NCBI GenBank assembly: GCA_050953085.1
Contig: JBMNLX010000005.1
Location: forward strand, 434,001 to 498,000
Length of the DNA stretch: 64,000 bases
Source: UBA3946 sp002385755
GTDB lineage: Bacteria > Bacillota_I > Bacilli_A > ML615J-28 > CAG-698
Direction of reading: 5' to 3'
Part shown: piece by piece, positions 32,147 to 40,741 of the stretch
Numbering within the stretch: the first letter of the stretch is position 1
Layout of the letters: every line of letters starts with the position of its first letter
The notes under the pieces: model-generated
What the model was told of the DNA's origin: nothing
Seen by the model: the letters and a program-made list of their open reading frames with translations, nothing else
The model's database searches: none
Position numbers and translations under genes: made by a program

Positions 32147-33985
32147 ATGAAGAAGCGAAAGGGGTTTATCCATCTTATTAAATGGGCAATACCCTATGTT
32201 CCGTTACTAATCGTTATCGTCTTGTGCGCGATAATTAGTCCCTTCACTTATTCGTATGTTCCCCAGTTCACAAAATATGTTGTCGATTATATATTGAGCG
32301 GTAAAGAAGGAAGTACAACACTACCTTCTTTTTTGATTGAATTCTATAAATCAATCGAAAGCCCATTAACGGCCGTGACAATCGTGGTGTTAAGTTTGGT
32401 TTTATACCAACTCGCCCGGGGGATCATCATATTTATTGACGGTTACAGCAAGGGAAGATTTGCCGAGAATGTCGCTTACGATATGAGGAATAAATTATAC
32501 ACTCATATTCAAAGCCTGTCATATCAATATCATAACAACGCCGATACCGGCGACTTGATTCAGCGTTGCACGTCCGACGTCGACACGGTTAAGAGTTTCT
32601 TAAGCTCCCAGCTCCCGCAACTGCTATTTATCATCACTTCGATTGCGGCGGGGGCGTATCAGTTGTCGCGGATAAACACCGGCATCATGCTTGTCACGAT
32701 AATCGTGCTGCCGCTGACCTTAACCTTCTCGATATTTTATTACGCTTACGTTAAGAAAAAATTCGAGGAGATTGAGGAAGTGGAAGCCGATATGACGACC
32801 GTGTTGCAGGAAAATGTCAACGGCGTTCGCGTCGTAAAAGCGTTTAATAACGAGATACACGAAGTGGAAAAATTCGAAAAGCGGAACGCCGCTTATCGCG
32901 ATAAAAATCGCAAGCTAATAAAAGCGATGGCCGCTTATTGGGGCATATCCGACGCTCTCACGATGTTACAATATCTCGGGACCGTGGTTTACTCGATATA
33001 CCTTGCGGAAAGAGGGCTGATTTCCTCGGGAGACATTATCGCCTGCCTGATGTATATCGGCATGCTCGTGTGGCCGATTCGCGGCCTTGGCCGGATTATC
33101 GGCGATTTTGGAAAAGCTACGGTAGCGGCTTCCCGAGTTAACGAAATTCTTGCCATTCCCACGGAATACGTTAGCGACGGGACGCTGGAACCGCCCATTA
33201 ACGGGAATATCGAGTTTGAGAACGTAACTTTTAAATTCGACGACACCGACAAGCATTTGCTTAACGGGATCAACCTTTCCATCAAGGCGGGGGAAACGGT
33301 GGCCGTCATCGGTAAAACCGGCAGCGGTAAGTCGACGATCGCCGGTATTCTTGTCCGACTTTTGGATTACGATCAGGGAAGCGTCAAAATTGACGGCGTC
33401 GAGTTGAAAGACATTAAGAAATCATGGATTAGAGAACATATAGGAATTATCCTGCAGGATCCGTTCCTCTACGCCGCGAGCGTTTTTGAGAACATCAAAA
33501 TCGCCGCCAAAGAAGTTGATTCCGAACAAGTATACCGCGCCGCGAAAATCGCCGCGATTCACAAGGACATCGTTAATTTCGAAGAAGGGTATAACACTCT
33601 TGTCGGGGAAAAAGGCGTGACGTTGTCGGGCGGTCAGAAACAAAGAATCGCCATTGCCAGGATGCTGCTTTTGAATAAGCCTGTTTTGATTTTTGATGAT
33701 TCTTTAAGCGCCGTGGACACAAGCACCGACTTGGAAATAAGGAAAGCTTTAAAGGAGAACAACAAAGAGTTAACGTCGATTATTATTACGCATCGGATAA
33801 CGACGGCCAAGGAAGCCGATAAGATTATCGTTTTGGATAACGGCGAGGTAACCGCCGTCGGCACGCATCAGGAACTCGCGGCCCGGGAGGGTCTTTACAA
33901 GCATTTATGGGAAATCCAAGGCGCTTTGGAGAGCGAGTTCGCAAAGGAACTGGAGAAAGGGGAGGCGCCGGATGACACATTTTGA
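32147..33985 (+). CDS. ABC exporter half-transporter, subunit 1 (degenerate site)
   Basis: 612 residues: an N-terminal six-helix transmembrane domain (to about 320) and an ATP-binding domain with Walker A GKTGSGKST near 390, signature LSGGQKQR and Walker B LIFDDSLSAVD. The residue after Walker B is Asp where the catalytic Glu normally sits. That is the mark of the weak site in heterodimeric exporters such as TM287/288 and BmrCD. It overlaps the next gene by 14 bases and surely forms a heterodimer with its product. Substrate (drug, lipid or peptide) is unknown. AGGAG precedes the ATG. Confidence 0.9.
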   Translation: MKKRKGFIHLIKWAIPYVPLLIVIVLCAIISPFTYSYVPQFTKYVVDYILSGKEGSTTLPSFLIEFYKSIESPLTAVTIVVLSLVLYQLARGIIIFIDGYSKGRFAENVAYDMRNKLYTHIQSLSYQYHNNADTGDLIQRCTSDVDTVKSFLSSQLPQLLFIITSIAAGAYQLSRINTGIMLVTIIVLPLTLTFSIFYYAYVKKKFEEIEEVEADMTTVLQENVNGVRVVKAFNNEIHEVEKFEKRNAAYRDKNRKLIKAMAAYWGISDALTMLQYLGTVVYSIYLAERGLISSGDIIACLMYIGMLVWPIRGLGRIIGDFGKATVAASRVNEILAIPTEYVSDGTLEPPINGNIEFENVTFKFDDTDKHLLNGINLSIKAGETVAVIGKTGSGKSTIAGILVRLLDYDQGSVKIDGVELKDIKKSWIREHIGIILQDPFLYAASVFENIKIAAKEVDSEQVYRAAKIAAIHKDIVNFEEGYNTLVGEKGVTLSGGQKQRIAIARMLLLNKPVLIFDDSLSAVDTSTDLEIRKALKENNKELTSIIITHRITTAKEADKIIVLDNGEVTAVGTHQELAAREGLYKHLWEIQGALESEFAKELEKGEAPDDTF

Positions 33986-35807
33986 AGAAACTGATTACCG
34001 TTACGAGAAATTTGACACGAGCATTTGGCGCAAAGTCCTAAGAATCGTTTTAAAAAAGAAGCGATATGTTTTGCTCATGTTGTTTTTCGTCGTGTTTCTT
34101 GTGGCGTTAGATATCTTGTATCCGTTTATAAACAGTTACGCGATCGATACTTTCTTTAGCGACAACCCCGATTTCACAAAAAAGATTTATTATATCGGCG
34201 GGTTTTTGTTTATCATTATCGGCTATTTGATCACGATCGCCGGCTTTATCTTGATGGCCGGATACGTTGAGGTCGAGGTCGGTTATGAGCTGCGCGGGGA
34301 AGCTTTCAAGAAACTGCAGGAACTGCCCTTCGCTTATTATGACAAAACCCCCGCGGGATGGATTATGGCGCGTCTGACGTCGGACTCCCGCCGGTTGTCG
34401 ACGATTCTTTCCTGGGGTCTCGTTGATATTTTGTGGGGCTCGCTTTACATGCTCGCGATAATTGTTGCGCTTTACATCGTTAATTGGAAGTTGGCTTTGA
34501 TTATTACAGCGTTGCTTCCGGTATTATTTGTCGTGAGCGTTTTTTTCCGGAAGAAAATTCTTTACGCCTATCGCGAGGCGCGAAAAACCAACTCGAAAAT
34601 CACCGCCGCCTATAACGAGGGAATATTGGGTATTAAAACAACAAAAACGCTCGTTTTGGAAAAGACAAAACACGGCGAGTTTGATTCCCTGTGCGTGAAG
34701 ATGCGCCGGGATTCGCTTAAGGCGATTATTTTCTCATCGCTCTTTTTCCCAATCGTGTTGGTTATTAGTTATATCGCCACCGGTCTTACCGTCCGGGTGG
34801 GCGCGGGGTTTTACCTTAATCCCGATATCGTCTTTTCCTTCGCGACGCTTTACCTGTTCCTCACCTTTACGACCCATTTTTTTGATCCCGTGATGCAAGT
34901 CGCGCGAATCCTCGCCGAACTCCAGCAAGCCCAGGCTTCCGCCGAGCGGCTAATCTCCCTTATTGAGACCGAACCGGAAATTTCGGACAAAGTAGAGGTA
35001 ATCGAGAAATACGGCAGCCTTTTCGCTCCGAAAAAGGAGAACTGGGAATCGATCAAAGGCGATATCGAGTTCAAAAACGTTACCTTCAAATACAAGGAAG
35101 GCGAAACGGTGCTCGAGAATTTTAGCCTGAAGATTCCGGCCGGGACATCCGTCGCGCTTGTCGGCGCGACAGGCTCGGGCAAGAGCACGATCGTGAATTT
35201 GATTTGCCGGTTCTACGAGCCGGTGTCGGGCGAGATTTTAATTGACGGCAAGGATTACCGCGAGCGTTCAATCGCCTGGCTTCATTCCAATTTAGGATAT
35301 GTCCTCCAAACGCCGCACCTCTTTAACGGCACGGTAATGGATAATATCCGCTACGGGAAACTGGACGCGACGGACGAGGAGGTAATCGCCGCAGCGAAGG
35401 CCGTTAAAGTCGACGAGTTCGTCCGCGAGCTTCCCGACGGCTATTACACCAACGTCGGGTCAAGCGGCGCGAAAATTTCGGTCGGGCAAAGGCAACTCGT
35501 TTGTTTCGCCCGCGCTTTGCTTGCCGATCCGAAAATATTGATTCTGGACGAGGCGACCTCGTCCATCGATACCAAAACCGAGGTCGTCATTCATGAGGTT
35601 TTTGACACAGTTATGAAGGGACGGACGACGTTTATCGTCGCCCATCGCCTTTCGACGGTAATTAACGCCGATATTATTTTGGTTATCGACGACGGAAAGG
35701 TCATTGAAAAAGGCTCGCATCAAGAGTTATTGAGATTGAAAGGCGAGTATTATAACTTGTATAAAAATCAATTTATTAGCGAAGCGATTGAAAAAACAAA
35801 ATACTAA
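33972..35807 (+). CDS. ABC exporter half-transporter, subunit 2 (catalytic site)
   Basis: 611 residues with the same plan. Walker A GATGSGKST near 397 and Walker B LILDEATSSID keep the catalytic Glu, while the signature is altered to ISVGQRQL. This is complementary to subunit 1: one composite ATP site is consensus and one degenerate, as in TM288. The start ATG follows GGGGAGG. The operon ends at a terminator 1 base behind the stop. Confidence 0.9.
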   Translation: MTHFEETDYRYEKFDTSIWRKVLRIVLKKKRYVLLMLFFVVFLVALDILYPFINSYAIDTFFSDNPDFTKKIYYIGGFLFIIIGYLITIAGFILMAGYVEVEVGYELRGEAFKKLQELPFAYYDKTPAGWIMARLTSDSRRLSTILSWGLVDILWGSLYMLAIIVALYIVNWKLALIITALLPVLFVVSVFFRKKILYAYREARKTNSKITAAYNEGILGIKTTKTLVLEKTKHGEFDSLCVKMRRDSLKAIIFSSLFFPIVLVISYIATGLTVRVGAGFYLNPDIVFSFATLYLFLTFTTHFFDPVMQVARILAELQQAQASAERLISLIETEPEISDKVEVIEKYGSLFAPKKENWESIKGDIEFKNVTFKYKEGETVLENFSLKIPAGTSVALVGATGSGKSTIVNLICRFYEPVSGEILIDGKDYRERSIAWLHSNLGYVLQTPHLFNGTVMDNIRYGKLDATDEEVIAAAKAVKVDEFVRELPDGYYTNVGSSGAKISVGQRQLVCFARALLADPKILILDEATSSIDTKTEVVIHEVFDTVMKGRTTFIVAHRLSTVINADIILVIDDGKVIEKGSHQELLRLKGEYYNLYKNQFISEAIEKTKY

Positions 35808-35830
35808 GGTCCGCGCGAGCGGGCCTTTTT
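35806..35830 (+). terminator. Terminator of the exporter operon
   Basis: AAGGTCCGC pairs with GCGGGCCTT (one G-T pair), followed by T residues. It overlaps the stop codon of the second ABC gene. Confidence 0.85.
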
Positions 35831-35860
35831 AAATATTGCCTGAAAAAAGCGGGGAAACGG

Positions 35861-35889
35861 TTGATAATTATTTTGATTTGGGATATAAT
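35861..35889 (+). promoter_or_regulatory. Promoter of the lipid kinase gene
   Basis: TTGATA at 35861-35866, 17 bases, TATAAT at 35884-35889; the start codon is 22 bases on. Confidence 0.75.
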
Positions 35890-35911
35890 TAACTAAAGGC
35901 GGAGGAAAAAT

Positions 35912-36829
35912 ATGAATTGCATTTTTCTTTATAACCCGAACAGCGGAAAAGGAAAAATTAAAAAAAAGCGCGATTACATTAAAAAAGTTCTGGAAGAGAA
36001 ATTCGCTCATGTCGATATATATGAAACAAAGTCGGCCGAGGATACTTATAACAAAGCGGTCGAGGCCTGCGGTAAATACGACGCGTTAATTTTCGCGGGA
36101 GGCGACGGGACTTTTAACTTGATCGCCGGCGGGATCTCTTCGCAACCGCGCCGGCCCGTTTTGGGTTATATTCCCTCGGGGACCGTAAACGACATCGCCC
36201 GAAACCTTAAAATCTCTAAGAACATTAAAAAGGCGTTGAAAGTCATTGCCGAAGGTCATACGGTTTACCACGACGTCGGAAGAATCAACGACAACTATTT
36301 TATTTATGTGGCCGCGCTCGGAACTTTTACAAGCATCAGTTACCGCACGAAACAGAAATTGAAAAGACTGTTCGGGAAACTCGCCTATGGCTTTGACGCC
36401 GTTAAGGATATTATCAAGCCGTGCATCAATAAAATAAAAGTCGAAATCGACGGCCGGGTCGAGGAATTTGAAACGCCGCTAATACTTGTATTAAATTCAC
36501 TGAGCGTCGGCGGTTTTCCCTTTAATCGCAAGGCGCTTTTAAACGATGGGCGCTTTGACGTGATGATCGTGAAAAAGGGCGTGCACAAAGGCTTTTTTAA
36601 TATTATCCGTCTTTTTCTTTCCGGTCTGTTTGGCTATCGTAACAAACGGACGATGAAATATTACTCCGTTTCCCGTTTGGCGATCGCGGTCGACTCCGAA
36701 AGCCAATGGTGCATTGACGGCGAGGCGGGACCAAAAGGCGCGGTTAAAATTGAGAATCTTCATAATCATTTTGAGATTTATATTCCGGTGAAACGAAATA
36801 AAAAAATCAAATCGAAAAAATTTCAATAA
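35912..36829 (+). CDS. YegS/DgkB-type diacylglycerol/lipid kinase
   Basis: 305 residues with the family landmarks NPNSGKGK at the N-terminus, the nucleotide loop FAGGDGTFNLIAGG near 58-71, PSGTVNDIARNL near 90 and a C-terminal DGEAGP. These enzymes phosphorylate diacylglycerol or related lipids at the inner membrane face, which recycles lipid left over from phosphoglycerol transfer. Length and motifs are complete. GGCGGAGG precedes the ATG. Exact lipid substrate is not visible. Confidence 0.87.
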   Translation: MNCIFLYNPNSGKGKIKKKRDYIKKVLEEKFAHVDIYETKSAEDTYNKAVEACGKYDALIFAGGDGTFNLIAGGISSQPRRPVLGYIPSGTVNDIARNLKISKNIKKALKVIAEGHTVYHDVGRINDNYFIYVAALGTFTSISYRTKQKLKRLFGKLAYGFDAVKDIIKPCINKIKVEIDGRVEEFETPLILVLNSLSVGGFPFNRKALLNDGRFDVMIVKKGVHKGFFNIIRLFLSGLFGYRNKRTMKYYSVSRLAIAVDSESQWCIDGEAGPKGAVKIENLHNHFEIYIPVKRNKKIKSKKFQ

Positions 36830-36832
36830 ATA

Positions 36833-36861
36833 TTGTCAGGGATAACAAATGGTGATAAAAT
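36833..36861 (+). promoter_or_regulatory. Promoter before the acidic-tail protein
   Basis: TTGTCA at 36833-36838, 17 bases, TAAAAT at 36856-36861. Confidence 0.65.
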
Positions 36862-36886
36862 ATAAGCATTAACGAAAGGAGTTCCC

Positions 36887-37237
36887 ATGTTACCAAAGAA
36901 TAGAGAAGAAGCCTTAGAATTATGGAAAAACGAAATGGGCGAAAAGGAATACGCTTATGACTTTTCGGGAAAGAAAATAAAACGCAGCGATTACTTGGAA
37001 AAAAACCAAGTTGGCTGGGTTGTCACTTATATTCGCCCTTTGGAGGAAGGGGGAAAAAACAATATCGGCAATGTCATTATCATGCATCACCGCACCTTCG
37101 AGGAATGGAATTTTCAATACCCCGAATTCTCGATTAACGGCGTGAATTATCGCATCCACTATGAAGAAAAGGGCGATTATCATTATATCGAAGAAATCCT
37201 TGACGATAATGACGACGACGACGGATTCTTCATCTAA
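36887..37237 (+). CDS. Conserved-looking protein of unknown function with acidic C-terminus
   Basis: 116 residues, soluble, without signal peptide. It begins with a helical stretch (NREEALELWKNEMGEKEYAYDFSGKKIKRSDY) that gives way to beta-like segments (GWVVTYIRPL, NVIIMHHRTF, FSINGVNYRIHY). It ends in a very acidic tail (LDDNDDDDGFF). The gene has a promoter, a good ribosome site (AAAGGAG) and its own terminator, so it is a real single-gene unit. I do not recognise the family; the GKKI-R turn recalls proteins built around a small DNA- or RNA-binding core, but this is only an impression. Confidence 0.7.
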   Translation: MLPKNREEALELWKNEMGEKEYAYDFSGKKIKRSDYLEKNQVGWVVTYIRPLEEGGKNNIGNVIIMHHRTFEEWNFQYPEFSINGVNYRIHYEEKGDYHYIEEILDDNDDDDGFFI

Positions 37238-37248
37238 AAAGAAAAAAC

Positions 37249-37275
37249 AGAGTTAATAAATAACTCTATTTTTTT
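37249..37275 (+). terminator. Terminator of the acidic-tail gene
   Basis: AGAGTTA at 37249-37255 and TAACTCT at 37261-37267 flank a 5-base loop, followed by ATTTTTTT. Confidence 0.8.
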
Positions 37276-37424
37276 GAAATTGATATATATGTGAAAGGGA
37301 GAGGAGAAGTATGATAGAAGAATAGGGGATTCTTCCTGCAAGCTTTATCCGCTTGCAACTATATTATGGTTCAATAATTCAATTTTTATGCAAAAAAATT
37401 TAAAATTTTTTTACGGGGTGGGAA

Positions 37425-37979
37425 ATGAGGATTATTGCCGGAACCAACAGGGGAAGAAAACTAAAGACGCTTCCGGGCTTGCGCACGCGACCGATGTTGG
37501 CGCGGATGAAGGAATCGGTCTTCAATATTATCGGTCCGTTTTTTTCCGGCGGGAAAGTCTTGGATCTCTTCGGCGGAAGCGGCGCTTTGAGTTTCGAGGC
37601 GTTAAGCCGCGGCGCCGAAGAAAGTTATATCGTCGAGATAAACCCGGCGGCGCTCAAAATTATTGATATCAACGCGCGGAACTTGAACGAAAAAGACCGG
37701 ATCGTATTGTTACGGTGCGATTATCAGGCCGCCTTGCGAAAACTAAAAAACGATGGTTTGCGTTTTGATCTCGTTTTTCTCGATCCGCCTTTCAAGTTAA
37801 AAGTCATCAAGCAAACGCGCGATTACTTGAATGAAAACGCGATGCTTAACGAAGGCGCCTACATTGTCTGTCATTATTTTAAAGGCCATCACGCGCCCGA
37901 AGAAACGGAAGAGTTCTCGGTCATTAAAAACTACAGTTACGCGATTAACGAGGTTACTGTCTACAGAAAAAAGCGATAA
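37425..37979 (+). CDS. rsmD: 16S rRNA (guanine(966)-N2)-methyltransferase RsmD
   Basis: 184 residues starting RIIAGTNRGRKLKTLPGLRTRP, the standard RsmD N-terminus. An S-adenosylmethionine loop LDLFGGSGALSFEALSRGA follows near residue 45, and the catalytic VFLDPPF near 120 is of the N/DPPY type. It methylates G966 in the 30S head. The ribosome site GGGGTGGGA is close. In many Firmicutes the next gene is coaD; here the next gene is convergent on the minus strand and ends one base away, so coaD is displaced or elsewhere. Confidence 0.93.
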   Translation: MRIIAGTNRGRKLKTLPGLRTRPMLARMKESVFNIIGPFFSGGKVLDLFGGSGALSFEALSRGAEESYIVEINPAALKIIDINARNLNEKDRIVLLRCDYQAALRKLKNDGLRFDLVFLDPPFKLKVIKQTRDYLNENAMLNEGAYIVCHYFKGHHAPEETEEFSVIKNYSYAINEVTVYRKKR

Positions 37980-38897
37980 TTACGAGAGAGCGATAAACGG
38001 CGCTAATAACAATGTTGACACCGCGCCCTGAAGCAGTCGGTATTTGAAAAATACGGCGTAACGCAAATTATATTCGTTTGTCACGTTATAGACCTGCATA
38101 TGGATCGAGAGGCCGGCAAAGCCCGTTAAAAAGGCGAATATTAACAAAGTCGCGTTTTTCGGGAGATTCAAGGAAGCGACATTATTTAACCCGACCGATA
38201 TCTCGATATTGGCAAGTATTATATGCGTCGCCGCCGAGGATTGGTTTAAAAGAGATAAAATATTGTTCAAAGAATAATAGATGATGTTTGCGGCCGTCAT
38301 TACGGAGGCGATCATTAAAAGGATTCCGATTATCTTGTTAAGCGAGTTAAAAAGCTCGTTTAAGGAAAAAGTAATCGGTTTTTTTAATGCCTTGGTTTTG
38401 GGGTTCCCTCTATTCTCAAATATTGCGATAAGAAAATTCCCCGCGATATGAACGAAAACAAGGATTAATGCATATTTTATATTGTGCGGCATCCAAAACG
38501 AGATAATAAAAAGCGGGTTTAAAAAAGAAGCGTATTTTAAAAGTTCGTTGCCGTCATTTATGGAAATCTTGTTTTTGTTTACCGCTTCGCCGATGATGAC
38601 CGCGCTTGCCGGGTTGCCGGTAAAAATACTTAAAATAAAGATGTGAAGGGATTCCTCGTTTGGAAACCGCAGGTTTTTAAGAACCGGGTTTAAGTAATAA
38701 ATGATTCTGTCGATAACGCGCGTATTGATTAGAAGCGATGCGAGCATAAAAAAGGTGAAAATCGCCGGGTAGACTTTATAGAGCCAAACGACAAGGGTAT
38801 CGACGATGCCGGCAAAAAAAGCGGAAGGGTCGGATATGACGCCGTAAAGCGCGCATCCGGCGAGCGCCAGCGCCGCGAATACTGCCCAACGCTTCAT
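37980..38897 (-). CDS. YlbJ-like nucleoside-recognition/gate membrane protein
   Basis: 305 residues with about eight hydrophobic helices. The order and motifs (YPAIFTFFMLASLL, GNPASAVIIGEA, GFAGLSIHMQVY) resemble YlbJ, a gate-domain membrane protein needed for spore cortex formation in Bacillus, whose homologues also occur in non-sporulating Bacilli. The transported compound is unknown. It shares ATGA with the upstream amidase gene and lies convergent to rsmD with no intergenic space. Family fairly sure; function not. Confidence 0.7.
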   Translation of the reverse strand: MKRWAVFAALALAGCALYGVISDPSAFFAGIVDTLVVWLYKVYPAIFTFFMLASLLINTRVIDRIIYYLNPVLKNLRFPNEESLHIFILSIFTGNPASAVIIGEAVNKNKISINDGNELLKYASFLNPLFIISFWMPHNIKYALILVFVHIAGNFLIAIFENRGNPKTKALKKPITFSLNELFNSLNKIIGILLMIASVMTAANIIYYSLNNILSLLNQSSAATHIILANIEISVGLNNVASLNLPKNATLLIFAFLTGFAGLSIHMQVYNVTNEYNLRYAVFFKYRLLQGAVSTLLLAPFIALS

Positions 38898-39595
38898 TGC
38901 CGGTAGATGTATAGTTCCTGCCCGACGAGGATCTGGTCGGATGTCAGATTGTTGTCTCTTTTGATCCTGTCGATGGTCGTGGAGAAAGTTTGCGCGATTT
39001 TATATAAGGAGTCGCCCGGGCGAGCGGTATAGACGGTAAAGGCGGGGAGCGAGTAGGGGACATTGAAATAGGCCGCGACGCCGCGCACCACGGCTTCCGC
39101 CAAAGCCGGCCAATTATAGAAAATACGCTGTTGGTCGTCGGGATTGTCAGCAAACCCGTATTCCACGATTATCGTTTGCGAGCGCGGCGTTTCCCTGATA
39201 ACGAAATAATAGTCGTTGCCGAGAGCGTTCATCCGGGTGTAGACGTTGCGGATGTTTTGACCGGTTTTCTCGATTTCAAGCGCGATTAGCCGGCTTAAGG
39301 TCGGAGCGTCGCGGATAGAATGGATTATTTCCCCGCCTTTTCCGCCGCCGACATTGATATGGTTGGATATTGTAATCGTGTCGGGAACGATTAAACTATT
39401 GATTCTTCTGACTCTTTCCCGAGGCGTTAACGTCTCGTCGGTCGTTCTGGTCATTACCGAGGGAATCCCGAGTTCTCGGAACCGCCTGTTTTGATATTGG
39501 GATATTTTTAAGACCATGTCTTTTTCCCGCCAAAGATTATTGCTTCCCCCTCCCGGGTCAAAGCCGCCGTGTCCCGGATCAATGATTACAAGCAT
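38894..39595 (-). CDS. N-acetylmuramoyl-L-alanine amidase (CwlD-type) with LysM
   Basis: 233 residues: an Amidase_3 domain starting at once with VIIDPGHGGFDPGG (zinc His), ISNHIN near 95 and IVEYGFADNP near 150, then a C-terminal LysM (YTARPGDSLYKIAQTF to VGQELYIY). Amidase_3 enzymes cut the bond between MurNAc and L-Ala. The ATG at 39595 has AGAGAGG upstream; earlier in-frame codons belong to the promoter region. No signal peptide is visible, which is unusual for a wall enzyme but resembles spore-associated amidases. It could act on imported muropeptides in the cytosol. Confidence 0.85.
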   Translation of the reverse strand: MLVIIDPGHGGFDPGGGSNNLWREKDMVLKISQYQNRRFRELGIPSVMTRTTDETLTPRERVRRINSLIVPDTITISNHINVGGGKGGEIIHSIRDAPTLSRLIALEIEKTGQNIRNVYTRMNALGNDYYFVIRETPRSQTIIVEYGFADNPDDQQRIFYNWPALAEAVVRGVAAYFNVPYSLPAFTVYTARPGDSLYKIAQTFSTTIDRIKRDNNLTSDQILVGQELYIYRQ

Positions 39596-39696
39596 GGCAT
39601 ACCTCTCTTTCGCTAAATTATATGCTTGTAAACATTGTTTATATTCAAAAGAATAAAAAGAAAGAATTGTATAATAATAAAAACGGAGGTATAGAA

Positions 39697-40116
39697 ATGG
39701 ATAAAGTAATAATGATATTAAGAAAAAGAGCCGACTTATCCAATAATCTATCAAGCGGGTTGTTTGATATTATCTTAACCGATAATGTTATCGAGGGATT
39801 GCAACTTATTAAAAAGGAAAAACCGATGCTGTTAATAATCGACGTAATGACGGCCCGCATCAGCGGCATGGATTTATTAAAAATCATCAGATCCAACCCG
39901 GCAAATCATCATCTCAAAATAATCTTTACCTCCAAAAACTATAACTATAAATTTCTTCGCGACGCGTTCTTCCTGGGGGCCGACTATTATATCAAATACC
40001 CGCCGCAAATCGAGGAAATAGAGAAAATATACTCAAATTTAAAAATGCTTAATAACTTTTACGATTTGGAAAGCATCGCCCGCTATAATGAATACGAATG
40101 GCTTTCGGAGATATAG
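39697..40116 (+). CDS. Stand-alone response-regulator receiver domain
   Basis: 139 residues. The alternating pattern and the phospho-acceptor Asp in LLIIDVMTARISGMDLL near residue 47 indicate a CheY-like receiver domain, with the later Lys in YYIKYPP near 103. The paired acidic residues usual at the end of strand 1 are missing (VIMILRKRADLS), so phosphorylation may be weak or absent. There is no output domain and no kinase nearby. ATG 39697 follows a strong GGAGGT. Divergent from the amidase gene. Confidence 0.65.
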   Translation: MDKVIMILRKRADLSNNLSSGLFDIILTDNVIEGLQLIKKEKPMLLIIDVMTARISGMDLLKIIRSNPANHHLKIIFTSKNYNYKFLRDAFFLGADYYIKYPPQIEEIEKIYSNLKMLNNFYDLESIARYNEYEWLSEI

Positions 40117-40139
40117 GCAGAAAGATAGCGAGCATATCA

Positions 40140-40172
40140 GGGATTATTGTTTGATGCAATAATCCCTTTTTA
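40140..40172 (+). terminator. Terminator of the receiver-domain gene
   Basis: GGGATTATTG at 40140-40149 pairs exactly with CAATAATCCC at 40157-40166, with a T run behind. Confidence 0.92.
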
Positions 40173-40198
40173 TTATCGCTTGTGAAACAAATTTCCAC

Positions 40199-40227
40199 TT
40201 TACATATTAGCCAAAATGTAGTATAAT
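40199..40227 (+). promoter_or_regulatory. Promoter of the tRNA-Arg pair
   Basis: TTTACA at 40199-40204, 17 bases, TATAAT at 40222-40227, 20 bases before the first tRNA. Confidence 0.78.
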
Positions 40228-40246
40228 AACTATTGCTATTGATGTT

Positions 40247-40323
<77 letters not shown>

Positions 40324-40330
40324 TTTTTTT

Positions 40331-40407
40331 GTCCCTGTAGCTCAGCAGGATAGAGCAGCGGTTTCCTAAACCGTTGGTCGGGGGTTCAAATCCCTCCAGG
40401 GATGCCA
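40331..40407 (+). tRNA. tRNA-Arg (CCU)
   Basis: Acceptor GTCCCTG/CAGGGAT (first pair G-T), anticodon loop TTCCTAA (anticodon CCT), T-loop TTCAAAT, encoded CCA. It reads AGG, next to the AGA/AGG reader upstream, from which it may derive by duplication. Confidence 0.93.
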
Positions 40408-40418
40408 TTTGGATATTA

Positions 40419-40454
40419 ATCAATTAACGCCGTCTAAATTGATGGCCTTTTTTT
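40419..40454 (+). terminator. Terminator of the tRNA-Arg pair
   Basis: ATCAATT at 40419-40425 and AATTGAT at 40437-40443, then a T run at 40448-40454. Confidence 0.7.
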
Positions 40455-40681
40455 ATTGCCGAGATAAAAAGAGTATATTACTAAATGAGCGCTTAAATAA
40501 TTTGACCTCAAACGACATAAACAGTATTTGCGTTTTTATGTTTATACATTCCCATGGGTATAGGTATTTATTGTTTCGTGACTTTTTTCTTCAATTGACG
40601 TTTTAATTTGGCGTGAGGCGACATGATCCGTTCTTTTTTTATCAATTAACAATCTTCCGCGCTAGAAATATACCTAAATAA
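40455..40681. other. AT-rich intergenic stretch without a visible gene
   Basis: No reading frame with a ribosome site and no recognisable RNA fold. It lies between the tRNA terminator and another terminator (40682-40711), so a small untranslated RNA ending there is possible, but I see no convincing promoter. Confidence 0.4.
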
Positions 40682-40711
40682 ACGGGACATGAATATTATC
40701 CCGTTTTTTTT
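40682..40711 (+). terminator. Terminator of unknown transcript
   Basis: ACGGGA at 40682-40687 pairs with TCCCGT at 40699-40704, followed by eight T. No annotated gene ends just before it. Confidence 0.75.
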
Positions 40712-40741
40712 ATTCATATATTGTAGCGAGGTGAGAAAGTT

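Noticed and set aside
40409..40606. A 65-codon plus-strand frame after the tRNA-Arg pair
   Set aside because: It starts at a TTG directly after the tRNA, has no ribosome site and contains the tRNA terminator hairpin.
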